A model generated the notes under the pieces. It saw only the letters and a list, made by a program, of their open reading frames with translations, made no database searches and was not told where the DNA came from. Positions 11,741 through 20,759 of a stretch of 32,995 nt of DNA are shown here, piece after piece (within the stretch, counting starts at the first letter, position 1; each line of letters opens with the position of its first letter). The stretch is from Stentor coeruleus (lineage: Eukaryota; Ciliophora; Heterotrichea; Heterotrichida; Stentoridae): assembly GCA_001970955.1 (NCBI GenBank), contig MPUH01000825.1:1-32995 (forward strand), in the 5' to 3' direction. The position numbers were made by a program, and so were the translations under genes.

Positions 11741-12380
11741 ATGTTCTTACGAAGATTGTTCAACACAGGAAGAAAAAAACTCATAGTAACAGGTGCTGGA
11801 AAAGATAGGATTGGGATAGTAAAAGACATTACTGGGATTATATTTGATGAGGATGGGAATATTTCTGACTCTAGAATGACCAAACTGGAAAACAATTTTG
11901 CTTTGATGGTTTTAGTTGATATCCCAGATAAAAACTATGCTTCATTTCAAGATAAAATAAAAAGAAGTAGAGAATTGTTTGCTATACATTTAGATGCTAC
12001 AGATTTACATCCTACTCCATCTAAGACTGTTGAAATAGAAGATTATAAAGTATTTATTGAACTTGTTGGAGATGATCAGCCTGGAATTGTGTATTCTTTA
12101 ACGCAACATCTTGCAGGACAGGGTGTTAATATAGACAAAATCGATACTTTTAGTTATTCTGCGCCAATGGGTGGGTGTACTTTATTTAAAGTGAAGTCTA
12201 AGGTTACAGTCAATAAAATTATAGACTTTGAAAAGTTCAAACTTAGCCTTAAAAGCCTTGAAAGCTCGCNAACTTAGCCTTAAAAGCCTTGAAAGCTCGC
12301 TTGTTGCTGAGATTAATGTTTATCGTGAAGGAGAATCTTCAGATAGTTCATCATCAGATAGTTCATCATCAGATAGTTAA
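11741..12380 (+). CDS. Double ACT-domain protein, GcvR-like, about 202 aa, frame broken by an assembly junction
   Basis: ACT domains bind small ligands, usually amino acids; the bacterial relative GcvR regulates the glycine cleavage system. The first ACT domain is about residues 14-85 and carries the motifs DRIGIV and NISDSRM, typical of GcvR-like proteins. The second is about 104-165, with GDDQPGIV and GVNIDKIDT. The short N-terminus (MFLRRLFNTGRKK) is basic and without acidic residues, so it could be a weak mitochondrial targeting sequence (inference). The plain reading frame stops at 12277 because of the N at 12270 and a 30-bp duplication. Skipping one copy (12270-12300) restores the frame through a Ser/Asp tail to TAA at 12378-12380. 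There is no DNA-binding domain, so a role as allosteric sensor or partner subunit is more likely than repressor. The next gene begins about 96 bp downstream on the same strand. Confidence 0.85.
12240..12300. repeat. 30-bp direct duplication across N at 12270 (contig overlap)
   Basis: 12240-12269 recurs exactly at 12271-12300. The offset of 31 nt introduces a false frameshift into the ACT-domain gene. Confidence 0.9.
12336..12377 (+). repeat. 15-bp tandem repeat encoding a Ser/Asp C-terminal tail
   Basis: Two exact copies of a 15-bp unit (TCATCATCAGATAGT) at 12348-12362 and 12363-12377 follow a shortened 12-bp version at 12336-12347. In the restored frame they encode SSDS-SSSDS-SSSDS just before the stop. 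The tail matches acidophilic kinase sites of the CK2 type (inference), and copy number may vary between alleles. Confidence 0.8.
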
Positions 12381-12476
12381 AATATAAATGAATTTATCTA
12401 AACATTTATAAAAACTTAATCACTAAATTCCATAAAATCAATCACAAGTCGCCATTTGTATAAAAATTCTCATCTA

Positions 12477-14393
12477 ATGGACTACTTCGTTATAAGCAAG
12501 GTATGGGACCTATCAAAAAAGCAAGCACAAACAGAAACTTTAAAAATTGCAACCGAGTCTCATCTCCTTATTGAAGTCCTACAAGTTATAATAAATTGTG
12601 AAGGCAAATGCATAGAAGGTCGTGGTAAAGTTATAAAAACAGGGTCTTTTGTAGGAAGGTTTCAAGACAAAATAGTATGTTTCTTAAAAACAGACGCAGA
12701 ATATATAAGAGAATATGAGGTTGTCTTAGGCCAGCATTGCATTGTATGTGATACTGAAGAGTTTCTTGTAGAATATCCTTTGAAAGCTATGATGATATAC
12801 GATTTTCTCATAGAAAAAAACTACAACCACATAATCCATGTATCAGATAATGTGATATTCACTAAGATTCTTGACAAAATATGCTTAGACCTGAAGATAA
12901 AAATCATTAATTCCATGTCGGAGTCGGCTTATGATATAATCAAAGTCTTAAAATTCGAAATGCTTCTTCTTGGGAACACAGTTGAACATTTGTCTATGGC
13001 TTTAGAAGGTAATGAAGAGATTGTCACTTATAATCAAAACTTAATCAATGAAAATGAAGATGTTGTTAATAAGGAGTTATGTCTAATGACTTGGCTACTT
13101 GGTTTAAGTTCTATTAAAAGAACTCAATATTACAACTATATCAGAAGCCATAAAGAGCTTTTTACTTTTAATCCTCAAGTTATCGACAGCATGAATTTAA
13201 TCAGAGATAGCTTAATATGTGATAAAATCAGAATACTTAATATAAACGAATTATTTGCTACCCCTGAAGCATTAGAAAAAGACAAAAAACCTGAATTTAA
13301 ATTACCTTTACACACAATAAACAAAAAAAACTGTTCAATACATTTTTCCCCTGATCAATCATGTGAAAGTTTAGAATCAACTTTTCGAACATTTTTGTCT
13401 TTAGAAGAAATAATTGATGTCAACTGTTTAGAATCCCCTAGGTTTGTTTATCCATATGGGAATATATCAGAAGTTATGACAAGTGATAATTTGTATAAGC
13501 AAAATACTTATAAACATCATGAAAGTCGTTTGTCAATTGAGTCAACTGATTTTTCATTTTCCCATGTTGTCACATTGAACAAAACAAATGAGGATTTTTC
13601 TATGATAGAGTATTTGACAGGGCTTATAAATAAATATAGGAATGATTATGTGCTTTATGTGTTAAGTTCTATTAGTCTTATACATACTTATGAGAATAGT
13701 GTAGAATGTGCTGATGGGACTTATTTAAAACTTTTATCTGATTTAAGTGTTTATGAGGGTCAGATGAATGAAGATAGGCAGCCACATGGTTTTGGGACAA
13801 GATATTATGCTGATGGTTCAGTTTTTCGAGGGTTCTGGAAAGCTGGGCAGGCTTCAGGTCATGGGCTGATGATAACAAGTGATGGGTTTATACACAACGG
13901 GCAATGGAAAAATGGGCTTTTTCATGGTTATGGGTCACAAAGGACTAAAAATAAAGATTATTATGAAGGAAATTTCAGATATGGAGAATTAGAAGGTATT
14001 GGTATTGAAATAATCAACAATGGTGACAAGTATCATGGGAATTTCCTTAACAGTTTACGTCATGGTCCAGGGAAAATCATCTTTAAAAATGGGGTTATTT
14101 TTCTTGGGCTTTTTTTTGAAGGGAGAATCGAAGGTTCAGGCAAAGTTCTATTCATAGACAAGGTTTTTGAAGGGAATTTTAATGGAAATATAGGGAAAGG
14201 TGTTATGGAATATAAAGATGGGAGCAAATTTTATGGAAGTTTGATTGATTTTAAAGAAACTGGAAGTGGATTTTTTGAGACGAGAGGGACAATGCATAGA
14301 TGTTATGCAAGTGATATTGAAATCCAATATTTTAAAGATGAGTCTAGTTATGAAAGTTGTGAAGAGGATTTAAGTGAAGGGATAAATGAGTGA
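12477..14393 (+). CDS. MORN-repeat protein with a long uncharacterised N-terminal region, 638 aa
   Basis: MORN proteins act as scaffolds that link membranes, cytoskeleton and enzymes. Residues about 425-610 hold eight consecutive MORN-like repeats of about 21-24 residues, recognisable by YEGxF/W...G...GxG spacing (YEGQM, RGFWKAG, NGQWKNG, YEGNFRYG, HGNFLN, LGLFFEG, FEGNFNG, YGSLID). Residues 1-420 match no family I know: a hydrophobic-patterned alpha/beta-looking segment (about 1-260), then a Ser-rich linker. The first ATG is 12477; an in-frame TTG 21 nt upstream is not a plausible start. The stop is TGA at 14391-14393, the only TGA among the genes here; a TAA lies three codons further on. 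The last 49 nt of the gene are repeated after the N at 14537. A phosphatidylinositol kinase or other MORN-linked enzyme is unlikely because no such domain is visible. Confidence 0.9.
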   Translation: MDYFVISKVWDLSKKQAQTETLKIATESHLLIEVLQVIINCEGKCIEGRGKVIKTGSFVGRFQDKIVCFLKTDAEYIREYEVVLGQHCIVCDTEEFLVEYPLKAMMIYDFLIEKNYNHIIHVSDNVIFTKILDKICLDLKIKIINSMSESAYDIIKVLKFEMLLLGNTVEHLSMALEGNEEIVTYNQNLINENEDVVNKELCLMTWLLGLSSIKRTQYYNYIRSHKELFTFNPQVIDSMNLIRDSLICDKIRILNINELFATPEALEKDKKPEFKLPLHTINKKNCSIHFSPDQSCESLESTFRTFLSLEEIIDVNCLESPRFVYPYGNISEVMTSDNLYKQNTYKHHESRLSIESTDFSFSHVVTLNKTNEDFSMIEYLTGLINKYRNDYVLYVLSSISLIHTYENSVECADGTYLKLLSDLSVYEGQMNEDRQPHGFGTRYYADGSVFRGFWKAGQASGHGLMITSDGFIHNGQWKNGLFHGYGSQRTKNKDYYEGNFRYGELEGIGIEIINNGDKYHGNFLNSLRHGPGKIIFKNGVIFLGLFFEGRIEGSGKVLFIDKVFEGNFNGNIGKGVMEYKDGSKFYGSLIDFKETGSGFFETRGTMHRCYASDIEIQYFKDESSYESCEEDLSEGINE

Positions 14394-14773
14394 AAAGTGT
14401 AAAAAAAAATAGAGAGATTAATAATTATGAAGTAAAATGCTTTTAATAGAAATTATGGATAAATATAATGAATGATATAATATATTGATATAAACTATTT
14501 TTAATTCAAGTTAGCATAAGGTGAATATTATTTGTANTAGTTATGAAAGTTGTGAAGAGGATTTAAGTGAAGGGATAAATGAGTGAAAAGTGTAAAAAAA
14601 ATAGAAAGATTAATAATTATGAAGTAAAATGCTTTTAATAAGGATATGCTAATGTAAATTATAAAGGATATGAGGATATTTTAATAGAAATTATGGATAA
14701 ATATAATGAATGATATAAGATATTGATATAAACTATTTTTAATTCAAGTTAGCATAAGGTGAATATTATTTGT
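14345..14773. repeat. About 190-bp duplication across N at 14537, copies differing by a 46-bp insertion
   Basis: Copy 1 (14345-14535) and copy 2 (14538-14773) are the same sequence and include the end of the MORN gene. They differ by a few single-base changes, a poly-A of nine versus eight, and a 46-bp segment at 14640-14685 present only in copy 2. They appear to be two versions of one locus joined end to end by the assembler. Confidence 0.85.
14640..14685. other. 46-bp presence/absence segment between TTTTAAT repeats, possible retained IES
   Basis: In copy 2 this segment lies between two TTTTAAT heptamers; in copy 1 a single TTTTAAT remains at the same point. Loss of one direct repeat with everything between is what precise TA-bounded IES excision in ciliates produces, and 46 bp is within the known size range of short Paramecium-type IESs. 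A microhomology-mediated allelic deletion would look the same. Confidence 0.4.
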
Positions 14774-15508
14774 TGTAAATACAAAAATAAGTTCTGCGAA
14801 TATTGCAAAGGTGGACTGTATATATAATGGGTTGCAAAAAATCCTTCCCCTGGCATAGAGATACAAGTGATCAATATAAGGTATAAATAGTATTAAATTA
14901 AATTTAAGGATTTTTCTTGTAAGGGTGCAGCCAATAAATCTCCATAGGCTTATTTTTATCAGTTTATTAATATTCAAAAAAAAAGATTTATCCACATGTT
15001 GTTTTTCCTTGTATAATAATAATAATGCATAAAAAGATTTAATATATAGAAAGATTTTCACGTGCATATTTTTACTTAATATTATTTTAAAATCCCTAAA
15101 AACTTAATTTTTGCCTCGCATTTAAAGCTTGAATTCAAAAATCATAAAAAATCCACTTTTATTTCAGTTAATATATACAAAATTATTCCTACCCCTCTAC
15201 CTTTAAACACCAATTTCCAAAATATTTTCAAGGCCATGAAAACTTATATAATCAGCCATCTATCAGAGCACTCTCAATCCATATAAAATTTCTCCACCCT
15301 ATCATAATCCATTATCCCAATCTCCAAACCAATCCACTTTCCACCAAAAAACCATTTAATCCATAAAAATAACTTCTCCAAAACCTTCATATTCATAGCT
15401 TTCTCCAAAAGCAAAAGCCAACTCCATTCTTTCCACAACCCTTCCTCACAATACCAAAAATCCAAAACTTCCTCATTTCACTATCCCAAAACATTTAAAT
15501 CGACAAAA

Positions 15509-15684
15509 CCCCTCATATCATAATCAAAAAACCCCTTCAACTCATCCTCCAACCTTCACACCCATCCTTCTGCTCTTCCAAAAATCCTCAAAATANGCCC
15601 CTCATATCATAATCAAAAAACCCCTTCAACTCATCCTCCAACCTTCACACCCATCCTTCTGCTCTTCCAAAAATCCTCAAAATA
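15509..15684. repeat. 87-bp direct duplication across N at 15596 (contig overlap)
   Basis: 15509-15595 is repeated at 15598-15684 without visible differences. It is in the noncoding 3' flank of the zinc-finger gene, so no reading frame is affected. Confidence 0.85.
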
Positions 15685-15722
15685 ATCCACACAAACTAAT
15701 TACCTTCTTTTTATATTAAAAC

Positions 15723-16532
15723 CTAACTAAGTATTCCTCCATCATTCGTAGGTAAAGCACTTGTCGATACAATCGCCGTAAACATCGGCGGTATAGCCGA
15801 TGTCGAAATAGCATTAGCTGTAAGACTTGGTGGTGGGGTAAAATACCCAAATGGTGTTGGGTCTAAAGAAAAAGCTTGCCTATTCTCACTTATCATAGAT
15901 GGGAGTTCATTTTCTTGCTGTCTCGGAGCCCGGGTTTTTATTTCGGCCTCTGTCATATAATGAGTTCTCTCATGAGCTGTAAGATTACTAGACTGTGTAA
16001 ACCTTTTCATGCAACCAGCAAAGCTACATTGATAAGGTTTTTCTCCTGTGTGAATGCGTAAATGTGTTTTCAAGTTAAAGTCTAATGAAAAACACTTGCT
16101 ACAAAACTCGCATCTAAAAGGTTTTTCTCCTGTATGGACTAGCATATGTCGTCTAAGCTTTGAATTGTCTAAAAATTGTCTTCCACAATTTTCTACAGGA
16201 CATAAATATTGTCTTTCACTATGGATGCTTTGATGTTTACGTAAAGAGACTGAGTCAGGAAATTCTTTATTGCAAGAGTCTATACTGCATTTAAAGGACT
16301 GCTCAGGAACTTTTGGCTTGGATTTAGGCTTTTTGTTACGCTTATCAGCGATTTCAAAACCTTCTAGATCGCGATCCAGCTGCAAAAAGACCGGGTAAAT
16401 TTTCTGGATGCGTATCGAGGTTTGGTTCAGCTGGGTTTTATACTTGGAAGCATCAGAAAAGTTCAACAATTCCATCGGCAGCCGGATTTTGAAACTATTC
16501 TCAGAGGAAGATGTGATACGAATATCCGCCAT
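15723..16532 (-). CDS. YY1-like C2H2 zinc-finger protein, 269 aa
   Basis: This is a probable sequence-specific DNA-binding transcription factor. It has four consecutive C2H2 fingers at about residues 82-104, 111-133, 141-161 and 169-191, joined by TGEKP-type linkers after fingers 2 and 3. The recognition segments (DNSKLRRH, SLDFNLKTH, TQSSNLTAH) closely follow fingers 2-4 of the YY1/REX1 family. A basic stretch (KRNKKPKSKPK, about 64-74) is a likely nuclear localisation signal. The N-terminal 60 residues match nothing I know, and the tail is rich in Pro, Thr and Ser. The first ATG of this frame is at 16532; the seven preceding codons begin with TTG, so I take 16532 as the start. It ends in TAG. 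It is divergent from the membrane-protein gene at 16844, and the 311 bp between them probably carry both promoters. Confidence 0.9.
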   Translation of the reverse strand: MADIRITSSSENSFKIRLPMELLNFSDASKYKTQLNQTSIRIQKIYPVFLQLDRDLEGFEIADKRNKKPKSKPKVPEQSFKCSIDSCNKEFPDSVSLRKHQSIHSERQYLCPVENCGRQFLDNSKLRRHMLVHTGEKPFRCEFCSKCFSLDFNLKTHLRIHTGEKPYQCSFAGCMKRFTQSSNLTAHERTHYMTEAEIKTRAPRQQENELPSMISENRQAFSLDPTPFGYFTPPPSLTANAISTSAIPPMFTAIVSTSALPTNDGGILS

Positions 16533-16843
16533 ATTTAAGACAATGTCAGCCAATCGTAATCCAATATGGAAGGGGGCTGCATATAATTATGTTTTTTTCC
16601 AAGCTTATATTTCTTCATCTAAACTTCTTAACCAGAGTATTCTAAAGCATAAAACAAATCTGATCATTTTCTATAATTTTTCTTGTAAATATTTTTTTTA
16701 TAGGAAATTTTGTTATGATCATTGTATCTTTATTTTACCAAGTTTTCTTAAGTGAAATACTATGATTTTCTTAGTTTTTAAGTAGGTTTATTATATAGTT
16801 TATTAATCAACATGTCTTATCTGATAAAAATTTTGATAATAAA
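16533..16843. promoter_or_regulatory. Divergent intergenic region between zinc-finger and membrane-protein genes
   Basis: 311 bp separate the two start codons. The half near the membrane-protein gene is T-rich with no recognisable element. It probably contains two promoters back to back; this is inferred from gene orientation only. A plus-strand frame at 16408-16755 overlapping the zinc-finger gene is a shadow. Confidence 0.4.
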
Positions 16844-19336
16844 ATGCGAATTTTTTTATGCCTTGTAGGAATTTTAGTCATGGGAGAAGTGACTGAGCTT
16901 ATTGAGTCTACACAACTTCTAGGTAGCATTAGTCAATCAGAATCATGGTATTATTGGGCTAAAGTTAATCCATCTAAAACTCTTGATATAGCTGTACAGC
17001 CTATTTTTGGTGATACAGATTTATTTTTAGATATTGTTTCAGAAAACCCCACTGCGCTTCCGATGCCAAATATGACCCATCATCAATTTGCATCAGAATC
17101 ACCAATCGTTCTTGAATCAATCCATTTAACTACAAAAAGTTTTGAAAAATGTAAAGGAGACTGTTATATCAAAGCATCAGTACTTTGCCTTTCATCTTCA
17201 TGTAGTTTTTATATCTACTATGATCAAGATTCCTACATAATCCTAAGTGAAAATAGACCAATACAAAGCCATACAGAAAAAGAAACCTTCACATATTTCC
17301 GCTTTTATCTAGCAGAAGATAGTAATTTATTCATCCTTTTAACCGTGATTGGTAACTCAAACCCAGATTTATATGTATCGAAAAATACTCTTCCAACAAA
17401 ACAAAGCGCCGATTGGAAAAGCGAAACTTTTGGAGGGGAGACTTTATCTATATATCAAACTGAGTCAGGTGTTTACTATATCGGGATATTTTGTCAGACT
17501 AAAAGCGAGTTTACAATAATGATCAGTACAGAAATCTATTCTTTTTTACAATTATACCCAGGTTTACCACAGTATATGGAAATTCCTGAGAAGAATAGAA
17601 ATCTTTTTGTCTTTTGGAGTAGTTCAAAAGAAGATATTGAAATTAAAATTTCACTTTTAAAAGGTCAAGTTGTACTTATGGCCAACCCACAACACCCTGA
17701 AATTGAAGAAATGGCTGAAAAAATACCAACACCAACAGATAGGGCATGGGCTTCATTGACTAAAGATAATGAAGAAAATATTATAGTAATAAAAGCTTCT
17801 GATAAGAATTTCTGTAACAATTGCAATATTATAATATCTGTAGCAGCATATTATGATAGTGAATATATTATAACAGTCAACAATGCACAATATTTAGAAG
17901 TCCTATTAAATGGTGTCCCAGTACAAGGAGTAGTTGAAAAAAATACTATAAATTCATATATGTTTACTTTAGATACAGCTTCTGATATAGAGTTTAGATT
18001 AGCTTCTTATGTTGGAGATGCTGATATTTATGTGAGTCGGTCAATACCAGTTTCTGATTGGTTTTATGATTGGAAAAGCTCACAATCTATAACAGAAGAG
18101 TCTTTGGTTATCTCAGTATCTGATAAAAACTGGATATGCGGAACTTATTATATAGCAATTGTCGCAACTCAAACAAGTTCTTATTCTTTAGTTGTCTTTG
18201 CTGAACTATCTCCAGTTATAATTGTCCCAGGATGGTCGCAATTGTATTCTGTTGAAAACCCAATGCATTTTTATTTGAATGTTATAGAAAACATCCCTTA
18301 TACATGCACTTTAACACCTTTTAACCAGCATTTTAAACCTGATATTTATATAAACACAAATGGGATTATGCCTGATAAAAAAAACTATGAAATTGCTGTG
18401 CAAGAAAGTGATTATGATCCTATACTTGGGATATTAGAAATTGATGTTTTATATACTGAGCCTAAGATTATTGGTATTAGTGTTTATGGTACTGCATCAT
18501 TTGGCCAGCCATTTTTTTCTTTAGTTTGTATGAGTTCATTGAGTATTATGAAGCTTTTTGAAAAAGATTATGTTTATATGAAACTTAATGGCGAGACTTT
18601 AGATTTTGAACTGGTTATTTATACAGAAAATGATGTGTTAATAACTTTACAGCCTTGTTTTGGTAACCCAAAAATGCGTATTTCTCAAGACCCTGAATTA
18701 TATTTCCCTGATCCTAATGTGGTGGTTATTGAGAGTTTTAATAAGATTGAAGGGAAAATATCAAAGCCTAAAGGAAGGTATTATGTTAGGGTTTATGGGA
18801 ATATTGATGACTCATTTGAACTTTTTACATCACATAAAAATAGTTTTACTATGACTCCTGGTGGGGAGATTACATATAAGGAGACAAGTTCTGGATATAA
18901 AGTTTCATGGCCGAGGGTGGTTGTGAATAATGGTGATGCTGATATTTCGGTTCTTTATTATGTTTATTACAACATCTCATTTTCTGAAACCTTTTACCGA
19001 TCTTGTGGTTTGCGGCTTATGGAGAAATTCCACAATTCAGGGGTGGTACTTGAGACTTCAGAAACAAGTATTGAGATAAAAACAAAGAAATCTCAGGTTT
19101 TAAATGTTATGGCAGTGTTCGGAAGACACAGGTTCGAAACACAAGGTTATGCTGTTTATGATCCGATAAAACTAGAAAATAATGACTCTAGTTCAGAAAC
19201 AGAGTCTAGCTATTGGTGGGTTTATGTTCTTATAATCGCTGGAATTGGTGGGGCTGGCTATGGATATTATAATTACAGAAAACGTAGGACGACTGTTCGG
19301 TTAAGCAATTCAGACTATGAATTATCAAGTTTCTAA
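16844..19336 (+). CDS. Type I membrane protein with repeated PPC-like beta domains, 830 aa
   Basis: This is a cell-surface or vesicular protein of unknown ligand. A short hydrophobic N-terminus (MRIFLCLVGILVMG) fits a signal peptide. The ectodomain of about 760 residues is beta-rich and repeats a motif of the form G-x-x-D-[LI]-[YF]-[VI] near residues 57, 169, 390, 497, 606 and 697, for example GDTDLFL, NPDLYVS and GDADIYVS. Two repeats continue with W-K-S and a GxYYI strand about 40-50 residues later. This is the pattern of bacterial pre-peptidase C-terminal (PPC) domains, which ciliates have amplified in surface proteins. A transmembrane helix at about 789-811 (YWWVYVLIIAGIGGAG) precedes a 19-residue basic cytoplasmic tail. 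No protease catalytic triad is visible. Cysteines occur in small clusters (SSCSF, CNNCN) and may be disulphide bonded. Confidence 0.85.
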   Translation: MRIFLCLVGILVMGEVTELIESTQLLGSISQSESWYYWAKVNPSKTLDIAVQPIFGDTDLFLDIVSENPTALPMPNMTHHQFASESPIVLESIHLTTKSFEKCKGDCYIKASVLCLSSSCSFYIYYDQDSYIILSENRPIQSHTEKETFTYFRFYLAEDSNLFILLTVIGNSNPDLYVSKNTLPTKQSADWKSETFGGETLSIYQTESGVYYIGIFCQTKSEFTIMISTEIYSFLQLYPGLPQYMEIPEKNRNLFVFWSSSKEDIEIKISLLKGQVVLMANPQHPEIEEMAEKIPTPTDRAWASLTKDNEENIIVIKASDKNFCNNCNIIISVAAYYDSEYIITVNNAQYLEVLLNGVPVQGVVEKNTINSYMFTLDTASDIEFRLASYVGDADIYVSRSIPVSDWFYDWKSSQSITEESLVISVSDKNWICGTYYIAIVATQTSSYSLVVFAELSPVIIVPGWSQLYSVENPMHFYLNVIENIPYTCTLTPFNQHFKPDIYINTNGIMPDKKNYEIAVQESDYDPILGILEIDVLYTEPKIIGISVYGTASFGQPFFSLVCMSSLSIMKLFEKDYVYMKLNGETLDFELVIYTENDVLITLQPCFGNPKMRISQDPELYFPDPNVVVIESFNKIEGKISKPKGRYYVRVYGNIDDSFELFTSHKNSFTMTPGGEITYKETSSGYKVSWPRVVVNNGDADISVLYYVYYNISFSETFYRSCGLRLMEKFHNSGVVLETSETSIEIKTKKSQVLNVMAVFGRHRFETQGYAVYDPIKLENNDSSSETESSYWWVYVLIIAGIGGAGYGYYNYRKRRTTVRLSNSDYELSSF

Positions 19337-19520
19337 GGTTTTTAATGACTTTTAGATGAATTCTAGAAACTTTTTTCTTAATAAAGATTTTTATATTGAT
19401 ATTTATATAAGTAATAAAAAAAGGTGTTTAGATTTTGGGTCAAGTTATAGATAATAGAATATCATTATTTTTAGTATTTAAAAGGCATTATGTTATTTTA
19501 TCTATAGCTTGTCTAAATAA

Positions 19521-20759
19521 ATGTCTAGACCTAGAAATCCTTTTTCTTCCTCAGAGCTTGGAGGACCTTGTGCTACTAATGGTGTCCTCTCAAAAGTGAT
19601 GGGGTCAAATTTTATACTTGATAGACGGTACACAATATTAGATACGATAGGAAGTGGAGCATACGGAGTTGTAGTATCAGCCAGAGACCTCGTAACAGGA
19701 GAGAACATAGCAATCAAAAAAATCGAAAAAGCCTTTGAGCATACAACTTTCACAAAGCGGACTCTAAGAGAACTGAAAATCCTTCGTCTTTTAAACCATG
19801 AAAATATCATTAGGATAAAAACAATACAGCTTCCTACATCAAGGGAAGATTTTGAAGAGATATATTTAGTCAGTGAGCTCATGGAAACAGATTTAAGTAG
19901 TATTATAAAATCCCCACAACCATTATCAGATGAGCATTGTCGTTTTTTTCTATACCAACTCCTTCGGGGGTTGAAATTCATGCATACAGCTTGTATACTT
20001 CATAGGGATTTAAAGCCAAGAAACCTACTCGTGAACTCAAATTGTGACTTAAAAATATGTGATTTCGGCTTAGCAAGACCTAATGTTCCAGAACTACGTG
20101 TAAAATCAACACAAATGACTGATTATGTTGCAACTCGTTGGTATCGAGCCCCAGAAGTTTTATTAACATTTAAAAAATACACAGCTGCAATGGACATGTG
20201 GTCAGTTGGGTGTATATTTGGCGAGCTTTTATTAAGAAAGCCTTTGTTGCCAGGAACAGATGCAAACCATCAAATTGACTTGATTTTCAATTTAATAGGC
20301 TCACCATCAGAAGAGGATATACAGAGCATCCCAAATACAAAAGCACGAGAAAAGGTAATGAAAATGGTAAAAAAACAAGGAAAAGCTTTTGAAAATATTT
20401 TCCGTGAGTCCAATCCTCAAGCTGTGGATTTGATTAAGAAATTACTTGTTTTTAACCCTGAAAAAAGATTTACTGTTGAACAAGCTTTGAGTCATCCTTA
20501 TTTATCAGCTTTGCATTTTACTGATGATGAACCTTCTTGTCCGGAAGTTAGTATGTTTGATTTTGAGTTTGAAAGACTTCAACTTAGTATGAATGATTTT
20601 AAGGATTTGATATATGAAGAAATATTACTTCATCATTTTCCGAGTAAGAAGGAAGAGTATGAAAAAGCTAAAACTGATTATGAGGCACATTCAAAATTAC
20701 CGGTGAGAAGGTATTCGAGAGATAGGGAGAGTGATTCGGAAAATGATGAACCTAATTAG
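19521..20759 (+). CDS. MAP kinase with TDY activation loop, 412 aa
   Basis: This is a CMGC-group Ser/Thr protein kinase of the MAPK family, cytoplasmic or nuclear, activated by dual phosphorylation of T200 and Y202 in the TDY motif by a MAPK kinase. Visible elements are the glycine loop GSGAYGVV (44-51), catalytic Lys66, HRDLKPRN (161-168) with D163, DFG (181-183), MTDYVATRWYRAPE, the MAPK-specific insert, and a C-terminal DDEP (335-338) at the usual place of the common docking site, followed by the FxFE...LIYEE extension. The tail (RRYSRDRESDSEN) is charged. The combination TDY plus a basic residue after HRDLKP is like plant group D MAPKs (which have HRDLKPKN) and unlike ERK/p38/JNK. It starts at ATG 19521 and ends with TAG. 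The gene lies 184 bp behind the membrane-protein gene on the same strand. Confidence 0.95.
   Translation: MSRPRNPFSSSELGGPCATNGVLSKVMGSNFILDRRYTILDTIGSGAYGVVVSARDLVTGENIAIKKIEKAFEHTTFTKRTLRELKILRLLNHENIIRIKTIQLPTSREDFEEIYLVSELMETDLSSIIKSPQPLSDEHCRFFLYQLLRGLKFMHTACILHRDLKPRNLLVNSNCDLKICDFGLARPNVPELRVKSTQMTDYVATRWYRAPEVLLTFKKYTAAMDMWSVGCIFGELLLRKPLLPGTDANHQIDLIFNLIGSPSEEDIQSIPNTKAREKVMKMVKKQGKAFENIFRESNPQAVDLIKKLLVFNPEKRFTVEQALSHPYLSALHFTDDEPSCPEVSMFDFEFERLQLSMNDFKDLIYEEILLHHFPSKKEEYEKAKTDYEAHSKLPVRRYSRDRESDSENDEPN

Larger units (their letters stand above)
14394..15722. other. Intergenic region between convergent genes
   Basis: Apart from the two contig-overlap duplications I see no supportable gene. 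A 107-codon minus-strand frame at 14744-15067 is Ile/Leu/Phe/Lys-rich and matches nothing I recognise. From about 15160 to 15720 the plus strand is C-rich and nearly G-free (15601-15660 has 25 C and no G), so the minus strand is G-rich, as expected for the 3' flank of the minus-strand zinc-finger gene that ends at 15723. Confidence 0.5.

Noticed and set aside
14744-15067. A 107-codon minus-strand frame
   Set aside because: Composition follows the local AT-rich background, no family match, and its 3' end lies at the end of a duplicated contig overlap.
15274-15465. A Trp/Gly-rich minus-strand frame of 63 codons
   Set aside because: It begins with TTG, and the Trp/Gly content is explained by the G-rich 3' flank of the zinc-finger gene.
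16408-16755. A plus-strand frame overlapping the start of the zinc-finger gene
   Set aside because: Antisense image of the well-supported minus-strand gene continuing into noncoding DNA.
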